32,949 nt of DNA from a bacterium (GTDB taxonomy: Bacteria > Bacillota > Clostridia > Lachnospirales > Lachnospiraceae), in assembly GCA_030535455.1 (NCBI GenBank), contig JAUNJY010000046.1, forward strand, positions 1-32,949, given 5' to 3'. Of the stretch, positions 18,305-26,695 are shown in pieces; positions within the stretch are counted from its first letter, which is position 1, and the number at the start of each line of letters is the position of its first letter. Under the pieces are notes generated by a model. It did no database searches and was not told where the DNA came from. It was given only the letters and a program-made list of their open reading frames with translations. The translations under genes and the position numbers were made by a program.

Positions 18305-18346
18305 AAGCAGTGTCCTAGAGCAGTAAGCCGGGACGCTGCTTTTTTA
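18305..18346 (+). terminator. Rho-independent terminator after eno
   Basis: AAGCAGTGTCC (18305-18315) and GGACGCTGCTT (18331-18341) form an 11-bp stem with one G-U pair, followed by a T run. The T run also begins the inverted repeat described next. Confidence 0.85.
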
Positions 18347-18393
18347 ATACATAGGAAACTTCTCTTCGAGAAGCCTCCTATGTATTAAAAAAG
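18339..18393. repeat. 18-bp perfect inverted repeat with a nested stem
   Basis: The arms CTTTTTTAATACATAGGA (18339-18356) and its exact complement (18376-18393) flank an inner CTTCTC/GAGAAG stem (18359-18364, 18368-18373). The structure is far larger than a terminator needs, and it abuts a GC-rich segment. It could be a second, minus-strand terminator or the end of a small mobile element. Confidence 0.7.
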
Positions 18394-18415
18394 GCTTTCT
18401 AAAAACCAGAAAGCC
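18393..18415. repeat. 8-bp hairpin next to the large inverted repeat
   Basis: GGCTTTCT (18393-18400) and AGAAAGCC (18408-18415) are perfect arms with a 7-base loop. Its first base is the last base of the 18-bp repeat, so the two hairpins are stacked. No T run follows. Confidence 0.5.
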
Positions 18416-18418
18416 AAG

Positions 18419-18514
18419 ATGCGCACTTACGCGGAAGGAGTTTATCACTTCGCGATCGCGTTCGGCGCAGACAAAGTGTCTTCTCCCGGGGGATTGAGGG
18501 ACCAGGGGAGTTGA
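18419..18514 (+). CDS. Possible 31-codon small ORF in a GC-rich intergenic segment
   Basis: An ATG at 18419 opens a 31-codon frame (MRTYAEGVYHFAIAF, then GADKVSSPGGLRDQGS) ending in TGA at 18512. The segment is clearly richer in G and C than everything around it and contains CGCGATCGCG. No proper ribosome site precedes it. It may be a translated small protein, but a dispersed non-coding repeat that happens to be open is at least as likely. Confidence 0.25.
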   Translation: MRTYAEGVYHFAIAFGADKVSSPGGLRDQGS

Positions 18515-18638
18515 AAATAATTACAGGATTCATTTTAATACGTGTCATTTCGACATAAAAATAACAAAACTATGACAAAAAATAGAAAAATATGTCCTGT
18601 ATGATAAAAGCAGATATAAATTTAGAGGAGAAAAAAGT

Positions 18639-20312
18639 ATGCAAAAGATACGAAAGAAGACACTGGCACTTGCTGGGATTATCCTTATGATAGCAGCGAT
18701 CGCCATGGTATATTATTTTGTTAGCAGACAAAATAAAGATACATTTATTGAAGAAGTGGAATTGAATATGATACAGCCGGAGGAAAATGTGTTTTACACA
18801 AGTATTTCTGACAGCATTACAGAGAAGATACAGCAGTTAAAGCAGAATACGGAGTACACATTTGAAACCCCATTATGGATTCATAATCCATTTGGAACAA
18901 ATGAGAGCTCTTATTACCTTGCTTTTAATACGGAAAGCGATTGTTACTTGGAGTATACCATTTCAGTGGAAGAGAAGGGGATTTCTGATTTTACAAGGGT
19001 TTCCTATATAAAAGACGGAGAAAAAGTTACAAAAGATCATGAATATAACATTGTTGGATTTGTTTTGGGGATGAAGAACAATATAACATTAAAGCTATTT
19101 GATAAAGAGGGAAATCTTCTAAAAGAGCAAACGGTTACTGTAAATGTTCCTAAAAGCAAGAATGATGTAGAAATACAATTAGCGGTAGAAAAAGAAGAGA
19201 CGAATGCAGAACTGACGGACGGACTATATACGGTATTTCCTTTAGGAACGTCAGAGGAAAGCGGCTCTAGAGACATATTATCTTATGATAATGACGGCGT
19301 ACTTCGAAGCAAGATTGCAGTATGGAATAAGTATGCTAGCCGAATTCTTCAATTGGATGACAAAATGTTCTATGCCATAACAAAAAATAGATTTGTTATG
19401 TTATCTCATCTTGGTCAGGTAGAGAAAGTTTATAAACTTGGAGACTATTCTTATCATCATGATTATGTATACAATGAAGAACTAAACGAAGTTTGGATTT
19501 TAGCTTCAGATACTACAAAGACAAATAATTTTATTGAGGATATCATAATTGCCCTAAACCTTGATACTGGTAAGATAAGAGAAGTACTTGATTATGAACC
19601 GCTTATGAGTGATATTGCATATGCAGCAGAAGCTAAGGGGGGAACGGATGAAGACGAAGCAGCAACATCCATTGACTGGCTCCATTTAAATGCTTTAACC
19701 ATCGTAGACAATACAAGTGTTGTAGTAAGTTCAAGAGAACTTTCTGCCGTTATTAAAGTAAGTAATCTTGATACAGAGCCAACACTTGATTATATTATTG
19801 CAGATCCTGTTTTATTTGAAGGTACAGAAGCACTTCCTTATGTAATGACCAAGGAAGGAGAGTTTGATTATCAATATGGACAGCATAATGTTGTGTATGA
19901 AAAGGACGACACACTAAAAGAGGGCTGTTATTACGTAACGATGTATAATAATAATGCAGGCTGGTCTTACACAAGACCAAGTATTGACTGGTCATTGATG
20001 GAGGGGACTGGCAGTGCTCCAATGGCAGAAGAAGGCGATGATCAGCTATATTCATATTATTACAAATATTTAGTGGATGAAACAAATAACACATATCAGC
20101 TTGTGGATTCCTTTGAAGTGCCATACTCAGGTCCAGTAAGCAATGCTCAATCTTATAAAGATAACTTTGTTGTCAGCAGTGGAAGAATTAATGTATTTGG
20201 TGAGTATACCGAAGCAGGAGAGTTAATTCGTCAGTACGAAGTTAAAAATGCGTACTTTATCTATCGAGCATTTAAATACGATTTTAATCATCTTTGGTTC
20301 CAATCCTTGTAG
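18639..20312 (+). CDS. Aryl-sulfate sulfotransferase (ASST family)
   Basis: The 557-residue protein has an N-terminal membrane helix (about residues 9-28) and then an extracellular domain with the ASST layout: an N-terminal beta domain to about residue 195, then a propeller. The expected active-site residues are visible: His273-His274 (SYHHDY), His349 (DWLHLN), Arg366 (SSRELSAV) and His416 (YGQHN). The known bacterial enzymes lack PAPS and move sulfate from one phenolic sulfate ester to another phenol. No disulfide oxidase partner lies nearby and only one Cys is seen in the first half, so the disulfide of the Escherichia coli enzyme seems absent. GAGGAG precedes the ATG. The gene sits alone between eno and the ABC gene. 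Confidence 0.87.
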   Translation: MQKIRKKTLALAGIILMIAAIAMVYYFVSRQNKDTFIEEVELNMIQPEENVFYTSISDSITEKIQQLKQNTEYTFETPLWIHNPFGTNESSYYLAFNTESDCYLEYTISVEEKGISDFTRVSYIKDGEKVTKDHEYNIVGFVLGMKNNITLKLFDKEGNLLKEQTVTVNVPKSKNDVEIQLAVEKEETNAELTDGLYTVFPLGTSEESGSRDILSYDNDGVLRSKIAVWNKYASRILQLDDKMFYAITKNRFVMLSHLGQVEKVYKLGDYSYHHDYVYNEELNEVWILASDTTKTNNFIEDIIIALNLDTGKIREVLDYEPLMSDIAYAAEAKGGTDEDEAATSIDWLHLNALTIVDNTSVVVSSRELSAVIKVSNLDTEPTLDYIIADPVLFEGTEALPYVMTKEGEFDYQYGQHNVVYEKDDTLKEGCYYVTMYNNNAGWSYTRPSIDWSLMEGTGSAPMAEEGDDQLYSYYYKYLVDETNNTYQLVDSFEVPYSGPVSNAQSYKDNFVVSSGRINVFGEYTEAGELIRQYEVKNAYFIYRAFKYDFNHLWFQSL

Positions 20313-20395
20313 AAATGGTAAGACTCGTTGTTTAGACCTGTAAAATTTCATCCATACTATAGTCATATTATAGTAAAAAGGATGAGAAACATCGA

Positions 20396-23137
20396 ATGTT
20401 ACAACTAAAAGGAGTATCAAAACAGTATACTACCGGTAATCTGACCCAGATTGCACTAGACAATGTAAGCCTGAATTTTCGGGACACTGAGTTTGTTGCA
20501 ATACTGGGTCCAAGTGGTTCCGGAAAGACAACATTACTAAATATCATAGGTGGGTTGGACCAGTATGACACAGGAGACCTTATAATTAACAATATTTCAA
20601 CCAAAGAATATAAGGATCGAGACTGGGACTCCTACCGCAACCACACCATAGGCTTTGTATTCCAAAGCTATAATTTAATTCCTCATCAGACCATCTTATC
20701 CAATGTAGAGTTAGCACTTACCATATCGGGCATAGGAAAAAGTAAAGGGATGAAACAGGCAAAAGAGGCATTAGAGCAGGTAGGGCTAAAGGAGCAGATG
20801 CATAAAAAGCCAAGTCAGCTATCAGGTGGACAGATGCAGAGGGTTGCCATTGCCAGGGCACTTGTAAACCAGCCGGATATTTTATTGGCAGACGAGCCCA
20901 CTGGAGCATTGGATACGGAGACTAGCCTTCAGGTAATGGAGCTATTAAAACAAGTTGCTAAGGATCGTTTAGTAATTATGGTAACTCATAATAGCGAATT
21001 GGCGAAAGAGTATGCCACAAGGATAATTAATCTGAAAGATGGCCGCATTACTGGAGATAGCAAGCCGTTTGAGGTGAAAGACAGACAGAAGACAGAGCAT
21101 AAGAATATGGGAAAATCTTCGATCAGCCTCCTGACATCATTGGCATTAAGCTTAAATAACCTGCAGGCAAAGAAAGCAAGGACCTTCCTAACTGCATTTG
21201 CAGGATCCATTGGTATTATTGGAATTGCCCTGATACTGGCACTTTCCAATGGAATTTATGACTATATTGGGCGAATTCAAAAAGAGACCATGATCTCCTA
21301 CCCGATTACAATCAATGCTCAGTCAGTAGATTTAAGCAGCATTATGGGGAGTCAGGCTTGGGACAATAGTACAAAGGAAGAAACTACTAGGAATAAGGAT
21401 CAGGTGTATTCCAACAGTACTTCTTTAGAGCGGATCAATAAGCTATCTTCTAGTCTCACTAAAAATAATCTGACAGAATTTAAGAAGTACTTAGATAATG
21501 AGAAAAGTGAAATTCATAAGTACCTTGGTGAAAATGGGATTAAATATTCTTATGATGTGGGATTTGACATATATTCAAAAAATCAGGATGGGACAATTAT
21601 CAATACAAACGTCAACGCATTTTCGGAAGAGAGTGGGGGAGAACCATCATCAGGTCCATTAAGTCAGTTTAAAGAGAGTATGAAGAATATGGCTCCAGAG
21701 GGAGACAAGATGTATGCGAAAAACTGTGAAGAGATGCTTGAGGGAAATGAAAATCAACTGGTGGCAAAAGCAGTGATGGACAGTTATGATATGGTGTATG
21801 GAAGCTGGCCTAAAGCCTATGACCAAGTTGTGATTGTACTGAATAAGGATAATGAGATTTCAACAGCGGCTTTGTATGCCATAGGACTGATACCAACCAA
21901 GGAGTATGACCGAATCAAAAAGGGCATGGAAAACGAAAAAGAATTAGAGCTTGAAACCTCTAGTTACAGTTATGAGGAACTTGCTGGACTGGAATTTTAT
22001 CTAGTTCCAAACTGTGATTACTATATTAAAAATGACAAAGGGACGTATAAAGATGAGAAGGAAGACAAGCTTGTACTTACAAGGCTTCTTGATGGTGCAG
22101 TGAAACTTCATGTCAGTGGTATTGTTCGTCCCATTAAGGATGCAAAGAATGCAACCTTAACAGGAGTAATTGGATATACAAGTGCACTGACTCGCCACTT
22201 GATTGACTATGTGGGAAGCAGCCAAGTGGTAAAAGAACAAGAGGTGGACCCTGACATAAATGTAGTCAATGGGTTAATGTTTTCGCCAAAGGATGATGCG
22301 GCACGGGTTGCGGATGCAAAAACATACCTTGGACAGATGGGGATTTCTGAAAAGGCAGAGCTTTGTCGTGAACTGGCAAACCAGATGCTTTCAACCATGC
22401 CAGAAGAACTTTCTATGATATCAGAGCTCGATGAGCTAGAACTGGCAGGTATGGCAGATACGTATCTAGAAAACGCAGATGATGAGGTGTATCTGATGAT
22501 TTACGATACGTATATTTCTACCGGAAGTTATGAAGATAACATGAATGCATTTGGCTATGCCAGTGTAGATGCACCAACGTCAATCCGTATTTATGCAGAC
22601 ACCTTCGAGGATAAGGATGCAATCGCAGACTGTATTTTAAACTACAATGATACTGTAGATGAGGAAAAGAAAATTACGTACACCGATCTTGTTGCAATGA
22701 TTACGTCCTCCGTTACTAAGATTGTAACAGTCATTGCTTATGTACTGATTGCATTTGTTGGAGTCTCTTTGATCGTATCTTCCATTATGATTGGCATCAT
22801 CACCTATATTTCGGTGATTGAACGAACAAAAGAAATCGGTATTTTGCGTGCAATGGGAGCATCGAAACGGAATATTGCCCAGGTATTTAATGCAGAGACA
22901 ATAATTATTGGAGGCCTGTCAGGTATAATTGGTATTGCCCTGTCCCGTTTGATTTTGATTCCAAGCAATGCATATCTACATGGCCTTTTGGAGAGAACAG
23001 ATGTCAATGCCTTCTTACCAGTTACAAGTGCGATGGGCCTGATTGTACTAAGCATTATACTGACATTGATTGGTGGATGGATACCAGCAAAGAAGGCGGC
23101 GAGAAAAGATCCTGTCATTGCACTACGAAGTGAGTGA
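20396..23137 (+). CDS. ABC transporter ATPase-permease fusion (MacB/FtsX type)
   Basis: The 913-residue protein joins a MacB/LolD-like ATPase to an FtsX-type permease. Residues 38-46 are GPSGSGKTT (Walker A), 142-146 LSGGQ, and 161-168 DILLADEP (Walker B). A first membrane helix lies at about 264-288, a large extracellular domain runs from about 290 to 770, and three further helices close the protein, with the FtsX pattern TKEIGILRAMGASKRNI. This mechanotransmitter class does not import; members export peptides, expel antibiotics or signal at the envelope. No sensor kinase or separate partner is adjacent, so the substrate is open. The start is the ATG at 20396, preceded by AAGGATGAG. A terminator follows. 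Confidence 0.9.
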   Translation: MLQLKGVSKQYTTGNLTQIALDNVSLNFRDTEFVAILGPSGSGKTTLLNIIGGLDQYDTGDLIINNISTKEYKDRDWDSYRNHTIGFVFQSYNLIPHQTILSNVELALTISGIGKSKGMKQAKEALEQVGLKEQMHKKPSQLSGGQMQRVAIARALVNQPDILLADEPTGALDTETSLQVMELLKQVAKDRLVIMVTHNSELAKEYATRIINLKDGRITGDSKPFEVKDRQKTEHKNMGKSSISLLTSLALSLNNLQAKKARTFLTAFAGSIGIIGIALILALSNGIYDYIGRIQKETMISYPITINAQSVDLSSIMGSQAWDNSTKEETTRNKDQVYSNSTSLERINKLSSSLTKNNLTEFKKYLDNEKSEIHKYLGENGIKYSYDVGFDIYSKNQDGTIINTNVNAFSEESGGEPSSGPLSQFKESMKNMAPEGDKMYAKNCEEMLEGNENQLVAKAVMDSYDMVYGSWPKAYDQVVIVLNKDNEISTAALYAIGLIPTKEYDRIKKGMENEKELELETSSYSYEELAGLEFYLVPNCDYYIKNDKGTYKDEKEDKLVLTRLLDGAVKLHVSGIVRPIKDAKNATLTGVIGYTSALTRHLIDYVGSSQVVKEQEVDPDINVVNGLMFSPKDDAARVADAKTYLGQMGISEKAELCRELANQMLSTMPEELSMISELDELELAGMADTYLENADDEVYLMIYDTYISTGSYEDNMNAFGYASVDAPTSIRIYADTFEDKDAIADCILNYNDTVDEEKKITYTDLVAMITSSVTKIVTVIAYVLIAFVGVSLIVSSIMIGIITYISVIERTKEIGILRAMGASKRNIAQVFNAETIIIGGLSGIIGIALSRLILIPSNAYLHGLLERTDVNAFLPVTSAMGLIVLSIILTLIGGWIPAKKAARKDPVIALRSE

Positions 23138-23146
23138 TCGTGTACC

Positions 23147-23190
23147 AAGACTGAACGAATCTTAAAAAAGAGAAACGTTCAGTCTTTTGT
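23147..23190 (+). terminator. Rho-independent terminator after the ABC gene
   Basis: AAGACTGAACG (23147-23157) and CGTTCAGTCTT (23176-23186) are perfect 11-bp arms with an 18-base loop, followed by TTGTATTT. Confidence 0.8.
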
Positions 23191-23392
23191 ATTTATTGTA
23201 ACTTTTAGGAACAAAGAAAACTATTATTTTGAAAAAAATAGGGATGGTGATTCTAGGGACGTTTATTAGCAATGATGTTGTGTTCTTTTATGAATTAAAT
23301 ACCACATTTATCCAAAGTAAATATAAGAAAAAATGAGAGAAAATGGAATATTGTACAATGTTACTAAAATATAATTCAAATATTATGATTTT

Positions 23393-23422
23393 TTGACATA
23401 TACTTCAAAGTCGAATTATGAT
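23393..23422 (+). promoter_or_regulatory. Strong promoter of the pectate lyase gene
   Basis: A perfect TTGACA (23393-23398) and TATGAT (23417-23422) are 18 bases apart. Upstream is very A/T-rich and includes the palindrome ATTGTACAAT (23350-23359). The rest of the gap back to the terminator at 23190 shows no gene. Confidence 0.7.
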
Positions 23423-23458
23423 ATTTTAGATGTATAGAAACAAGCACATCTAAAATAT
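23421..23458. promoter_or_regulatory. 13-bp inverted repeat at the pectate lyase transcription start
   Basis: ATATTTTAGATGT (23421-23433) and ACATCTAAAATAT (23446-23458) are exact complements around a 12-base loop. The first arm starts in the -10 box and the second ends six bases before AGGAGG. It may be an operator in DNA or a 5' stem-loop that stabilises the mRNA. Confidence 0.6.
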
Positions 23459-23478
23459 GGAGTAGGAGGATGATGAAT

Positions 23479-24972
23479 ATGCGAAAACTAGTAAAAAAAG
23501 TAATTGCAGGTATTGCAGCAGCATGTATGACTATGGCGTTGGTGGCACCAACAGGGGGAACCATGGTATCGGCGGCCTCATCAAAATCATGGAGTTTTAA
23601 GGACAGCAGTTTTAAAAATCTGGGACAAATCACATCAACAAAAAGCATTGATGGTCTGTCATTAATTGCAACCAGTGAAAAGCCAATGTCTGTTACAGCA
23701 GATACAGCCACAGTCAGTGGAACAACGTATACATATGCTTTAGCACTTGGAGGCTCAGGAAGTAAATCTTACCGTTCGGTTAAGGTTCCAGTCTCCGGAA
23801 ATGATACAATCAAGGTAACCTTAAGAAGCTCAGGAACTTCAAATCGTACTCTTGTAGTTGCAAATGCAAATGGAAACCAGGTCGGAACCATTGGATGCAG
23901 CCAAACGGCTTCTTTGGGAACCTATAAATACTCCGGTGCATCAGGATACATTTACTTATATTCTTCAGGCAGCGGTATTAACCTTTATAAAATCCAAGTG
24001 GATTCCAATGACTCTACATCTAGTGACTCTAATACAGGATCTGACTCTACAACAGTCAGTGGAAAACAGATTGTAGTAAAGAATGGTGGAACAACTCTTG
24101 AAAATGCAGTAAAACAGGCAACAGCAGGAACCACAATTGTCATTGACGGAACAATTAAGTCAGGTGCAATTGCAGTACCTTCAGGTGTTCATATTTCAGG
24201 TAAGAATAATGCAACCATCGACTTTTCTCAAACTTCTGGAAGTTCAGGCAGAGGCCTTACTTTTGCAGGAAATGGAAGCAATGTAGAAAATATTACAGTA
24301 AAAAATGCTGCAGACAACGGTATTTTTATTAGTGGAACAAATAATACATTTAAATATGTAGTTTGTGCTTATAACGATGATGCAGGTTTCCAAGTAAGTA
24401 ATGGCGGTGCATACAACAGCTTCTATAACTGTACTTCACATCACAACAGTGATGCTGCAGGGGAAAATGCAGATGGTTTTGCAGTAAAACTTCATTCTGG
24501 AGAAGGAAACTATTTTGAAAACTGTGTGGCAGAATACAATAGTGATGACGGATGGGACATGTATGCAGCACATGGCGCTGTAAAACTTGTAAACTGCAGA
24601 GCAGATTATAATGGATTATGTGATGGAATCAGAGGCGATGGCAACGGATTTAAAATGGGTGGCGTAGATAATAAGACACCTGGTGTTGCAGCACATTTAG
24701 ATCCTCTTAACCATGTATTAATTGGCTGTTCCGCAAAAGGTAACTATTCAGCAGGATTTGACCGTAATAATCAAAGTGGCGTAGTTACAATGCAAAACTG
24801 TGTTGCTGACTCAAATAAAGAAAAGAATTATAACTGGCCTTTAACTGGAAAACCATCTGCACTTGGATATGAAGTGACATTTGGCAAGGCAATCATTCAG
24901 GACTGTACTTCCATTAATGGAAGTAACAATATTAAAGGGGCAACATTAAAAGGAAACTGTATCGGTTTCTAA
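23479..24972 (+). CDS. Secreted pectate lyase, polysaccharide lyase family 9
   Basis: The 497-residue preprotein has a signal peptide (MRKLVKKVIAGIAAAC, likely cut after VSA at residue 32). A beta-rich, carbohydrate-binding-like domain follows (about 36-176), then a Ser/Asp/Thr linker (177-195) and a right-handed beta-helix domain. Family 9 landmarks are ENADGFAVKL (329-338), NSDDGWDMY (354-362, calcium-binding acidic residues) and GNGFKMGG (388-395), where Lys392 is the probable catalytic base. It should cleave polygalacturonate by beta-elimination outside the cell. ATGs at 23470, 23473 and 23479 are in frame; AGGAGG ends at 23469, so 23479 has the best spacing. It has its own strong promoter and terminator. 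Confidence 0.93.
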   Translation: MRKLVKKVIAGIAAACMTMALVAPTGGTMVSAASSKSWSFKDSSFKNLGQITSTKSIDGLSLIATSEKPMSVTADTATVSGTTYTYALALGGSGSKSYRSVKVPVSGNDTIKVTLRSSGTSNRTLVVANANGNQVGTIGCSQTASLGTYKYSGASGYIYLYSSGSGINLYKIQVDSNDSTSSDSNTGSDSTTVSGKQIVVKNGGTTLENAVKQATAGTTIVIDGTIKSGAIAVPSGVHISGKNNATIDFSQTSGSSGRGLTFAGNGSNVENITVKNAADNGIFISGTNNTFKYVVCAYNDDAGFQVSNGGAYNSFYNCTSHHNSDAAGENADGFAVKLHSGEGNYFENCVAEYNSDDGWDMYAAHGAVKLVNCRADYNGLCDGIRGDGNGFKMGGVDNKTPGVAAHLDPLNHVLIGCSAKGNYSAGFDRNNQSGVVTMQNCVADSNKEKNYNWPLTGKPSALGYEVTFGKAIIQDCTSINGSNNIKGATLKGNCIGF

Positions 24973-25003
24973 TCAGACAATTAAATATGAAGTAAGAATA
25001 AAG

Positions 25004-25040
25004 AGGCGTAGTTCTATTATTAGAACTGTGCCTTTTTTTT
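25004..25040 (+). terminator. Rho-independent terminator after the pectate lyase gene
   Basis: AGGCGTAGTTCT (25004-25015) pairs with AGAACTGTGCCT (25022-25033) with two G-U pairs, followed by eight T's. Confidence 0.88.
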
Positions 25041-25187
25041 GTTAGACAAAGCCGTTAGGCGCTGAAAGTGTCAAAGACAGGATAAATGCACTATATAGAA
25101 GAAATATTCAGAGATTACTAATAATAAGAAAAAACGGAATATATTAACAGGAAACATGAGGAAAAATTAGTAGAGCATTTTCAATTA

Positions 25188-25216
25188 TTGTGATAATATA
25201 TACGATGGAATATTAT
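25188..25216 (+). promoter_or_regulatory. Promoter of the Mbh/Mrp-like operon
   Basis: TTGTGA (25188-25193) and TATTAT (25211-25216) are 17 bases apart, and about 90 bases of leader follow before the first gene. The rest of the gap from 25041 shows no gene. Confidence 0.5.
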
Positions 25217-25313
25217 GTCGAATAAAGTCGATGTGTACCTTTAAGAAGTTATGGGTCAAAAGGAATTAGGAGACGAAAAAATATTACGAAAAGTGAGAAA
25301 AGGAAGGAATATT

Positions 25314-25772
25314 ATGTTTTTAATTTTATTTTTTCTATGGATGATTTTTAATGGAAAAGTAACATTGGAAATTGTGATGTTTGGTGTCGTTATTTCAGCT
25401 GCAATCGAGTACTTTATGTATCGATTTATGGATTATTCACCAAATATTACAATTCGTTTTTGTAAAAACATGTTACGCATTCTGTATTATGGTGCTGTAT
25501 TGGTCAAGGAAGTAGTAAAGGCCAACTTACAGGTAATCTCATTTATCTTCAGTACGAAGTATGAGGTGGAACCGCAAATCATTCATTTTAAGTCCAGTCT
25601 TAAAAGTGATGCAGCAAAAGTTACATTGGCCAATTCTATTACATTGACGCCAGGTACGATAACCGTTTCGCAAGAAGGGGATACGTATACTGTTTTGTGT
25701 CTAGATAAAGAATTTGCCGAAGGAATCGAAGATTCCGAATTTGTTCATTTGCTAGAAGAGATGGAGGAATAA
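25314..25772 (+). CDS. Mrp/Mbh antiporter-module subunit E (MrpE/MnhE family)
   Basis: The 152-residue membrane protein has two N-terminal helices, then a soluble domain with LANSITLTPGTITV, the hallmark of MrpE (MbhA in hydrogenase numbering). It is a structural subunit of the ion-translocating membrane arm. The frame extends upstream to an ATG at 25251, but AGGAAGG (25301-25307) six bases before 25314 marks the start as MFLILFFLW. It is the first gene of a run whose spacing is 1 base, 2 bases, then overlaps, so the whole set is one operon. Confidence 0.9.
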   Translation: MFLILFFLWMIFNGKVTLEIVMFGVVISAAIEYFMYRFMDYSPNITIRFCKNMLRILYYGAVLVKEVVKANLQVISFIFSTKYEVEPQIIHFKSSLKSDAAKVTLANSITLTPGTITVSQEGDTYTVLCLDKEFAEGIEDSEFVHLLEEMEE

Positions 25773-25773
25773 G

Positions 25774-26082
25774 ATGAGCACAGTTCAATATGCAATGGAG
25801 TATTTATTAACAGGCAGTATCGTGGTGCTCGGCATCTTAATCTGTTTGTGTTTGGTACGAGCAATCAAGGGACCTAGAATTGCCGACCGAATTGTTGCAG
25901 TTAATATGATTGGCACATTGACCATCATCATTATCTGTATCTTAGCAGTTTATCTAAAGGAAAGTTATTTGGTAGACGTTGCTATTGTTTATGCGATGAT
26001 CAGTTTCTTAGCAGTCATTGTATTATGCAAAGTTTACACAGGAGTTTATTTAGAGAATAAGAAGAAAGAGGAGGACAGATAG
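25774..26082 (+). CDS. Mrp/Mbh antiporter-module subunit F (MrpF/MnhF family)
   Basis: A 102-residue protein with three membrane helices and the MrpF pattern RAIKGPRIADRIVAVNMIGT. It is a small structural subunit of the antiporter module (MbhB position). The start lies one base after the subunit E stop, and its ribosome site is inside the end of that gene. Confidence 0.92.
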   Translation: MSTVQYAMEYLLTGSIVVLGILICLCLVRAIKGPRIADRIVAVNMIGTLTIIIICILAVYLKESYLVDVAIVYAMISFLAVIVLCKVYTGVYLENKKKEEDR

Positions 26083-26084
26083 AC

Positions 26085-26426
26085 ATGGCTGAATGGATCC
26101 GTTTTGTCATCGCTGCCATCTTCATCGTTGGCGGTGTGAGTATTGCTGGAATTGCCACGTTTGGTGTCTTTCGTTTCAAGAACGTATTAAACCGAATGCA
26201 TGCGGCAGCGTTACTCGATACCCTTGCCATCTTACTGGCATTAGTGGGACTTATGTTTCTTGGAGATGTATTTAGTACAACAACAGAAACAGTATTTTTT
26301 ATTCTTAAATTAGTGTTAGTCATCGTGTTCTTATGGTTTGCCAGTCCGGTAGCCAGCCATTTAATCAGCAGATTAGAAGTGACCACGAATGAAAAGCTGG
26401 AAGAAGAATGTGAGGTAAAAGAATAA
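26085..26426 (+). CDS. Mrp/Mbh antiporter-module subunit G (MrpG/MnhG family)
   Basis: A 113-residue, three-helix protein with FGVFRFKNVLNRMHAAALLDTL, the diagnostic MrpG (MbhC) motif. GAGGAGG at 26068-26073 precedes it. Its TAA shares a base with the ATG of the next gene (TAATG), giving strong translational coupling. Confidence 0.92.
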   Translation: MAEWIRFVIAAIFIVGGVSIAGIATFGVFRFKNVLNRMHAAALLDTLAILLALVGLMFLGDVFSTTTETVFFILKLVLVIVFLWFASPVASHLISRLEVTTNEKLEEECEVKE

Positions 26427-26695
26427 TGGATATGTTTAAGATTATTTTACTTCTTTTCTTAGTAGGCTGTGCGATCAGTGTTAGCTTGACTAAGAATTTA
26501 TTAACATCAATCATTATCTATATGTCTTATAGTGTGGTGATGTCAATTATCTGGATTATTTTAGAATCACCGGATCTTGCAATTACCGAAGCAGCAGTTG
26601 GGGCTGGTGTAACAAGTATCCTGTTCTTTGTAACCTTGAAGAAAATTCATGCAATCAAAGAGGAGAAAGACAATGTCGAAACTGAGAACGAATAG
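26426..26695 (+). CDS. MbhD-like subunit (DUF4040 family)
   Basis: An 89-residue protein with about three helices and the motif SPDLAITEAAVGAGVTSILFF, typical of the DUF4040/MbhD domain. In Mrp antiporters this domain is part of the large MrpA C-terminal region; in Mbh hydrogenases it is a separate subunit, as here. The gene overlaps subunit G by one base and the next gene by 23 bases. Confidence 0.87.
   Translation: MDMFKIILLLFLVGCAISVSLTKNLLTSIIIYMSYSVVMSIIWIILESPDLAITEAAVGAGVTSILFFVTLKKIHAIKEEKDNVETENE

Noticed and set aside
18481-18510. G-quadruplex in the GC-rich intergenic segment
   Set aside because: Only three runs of three or more G's are close together; a fourth is missing.
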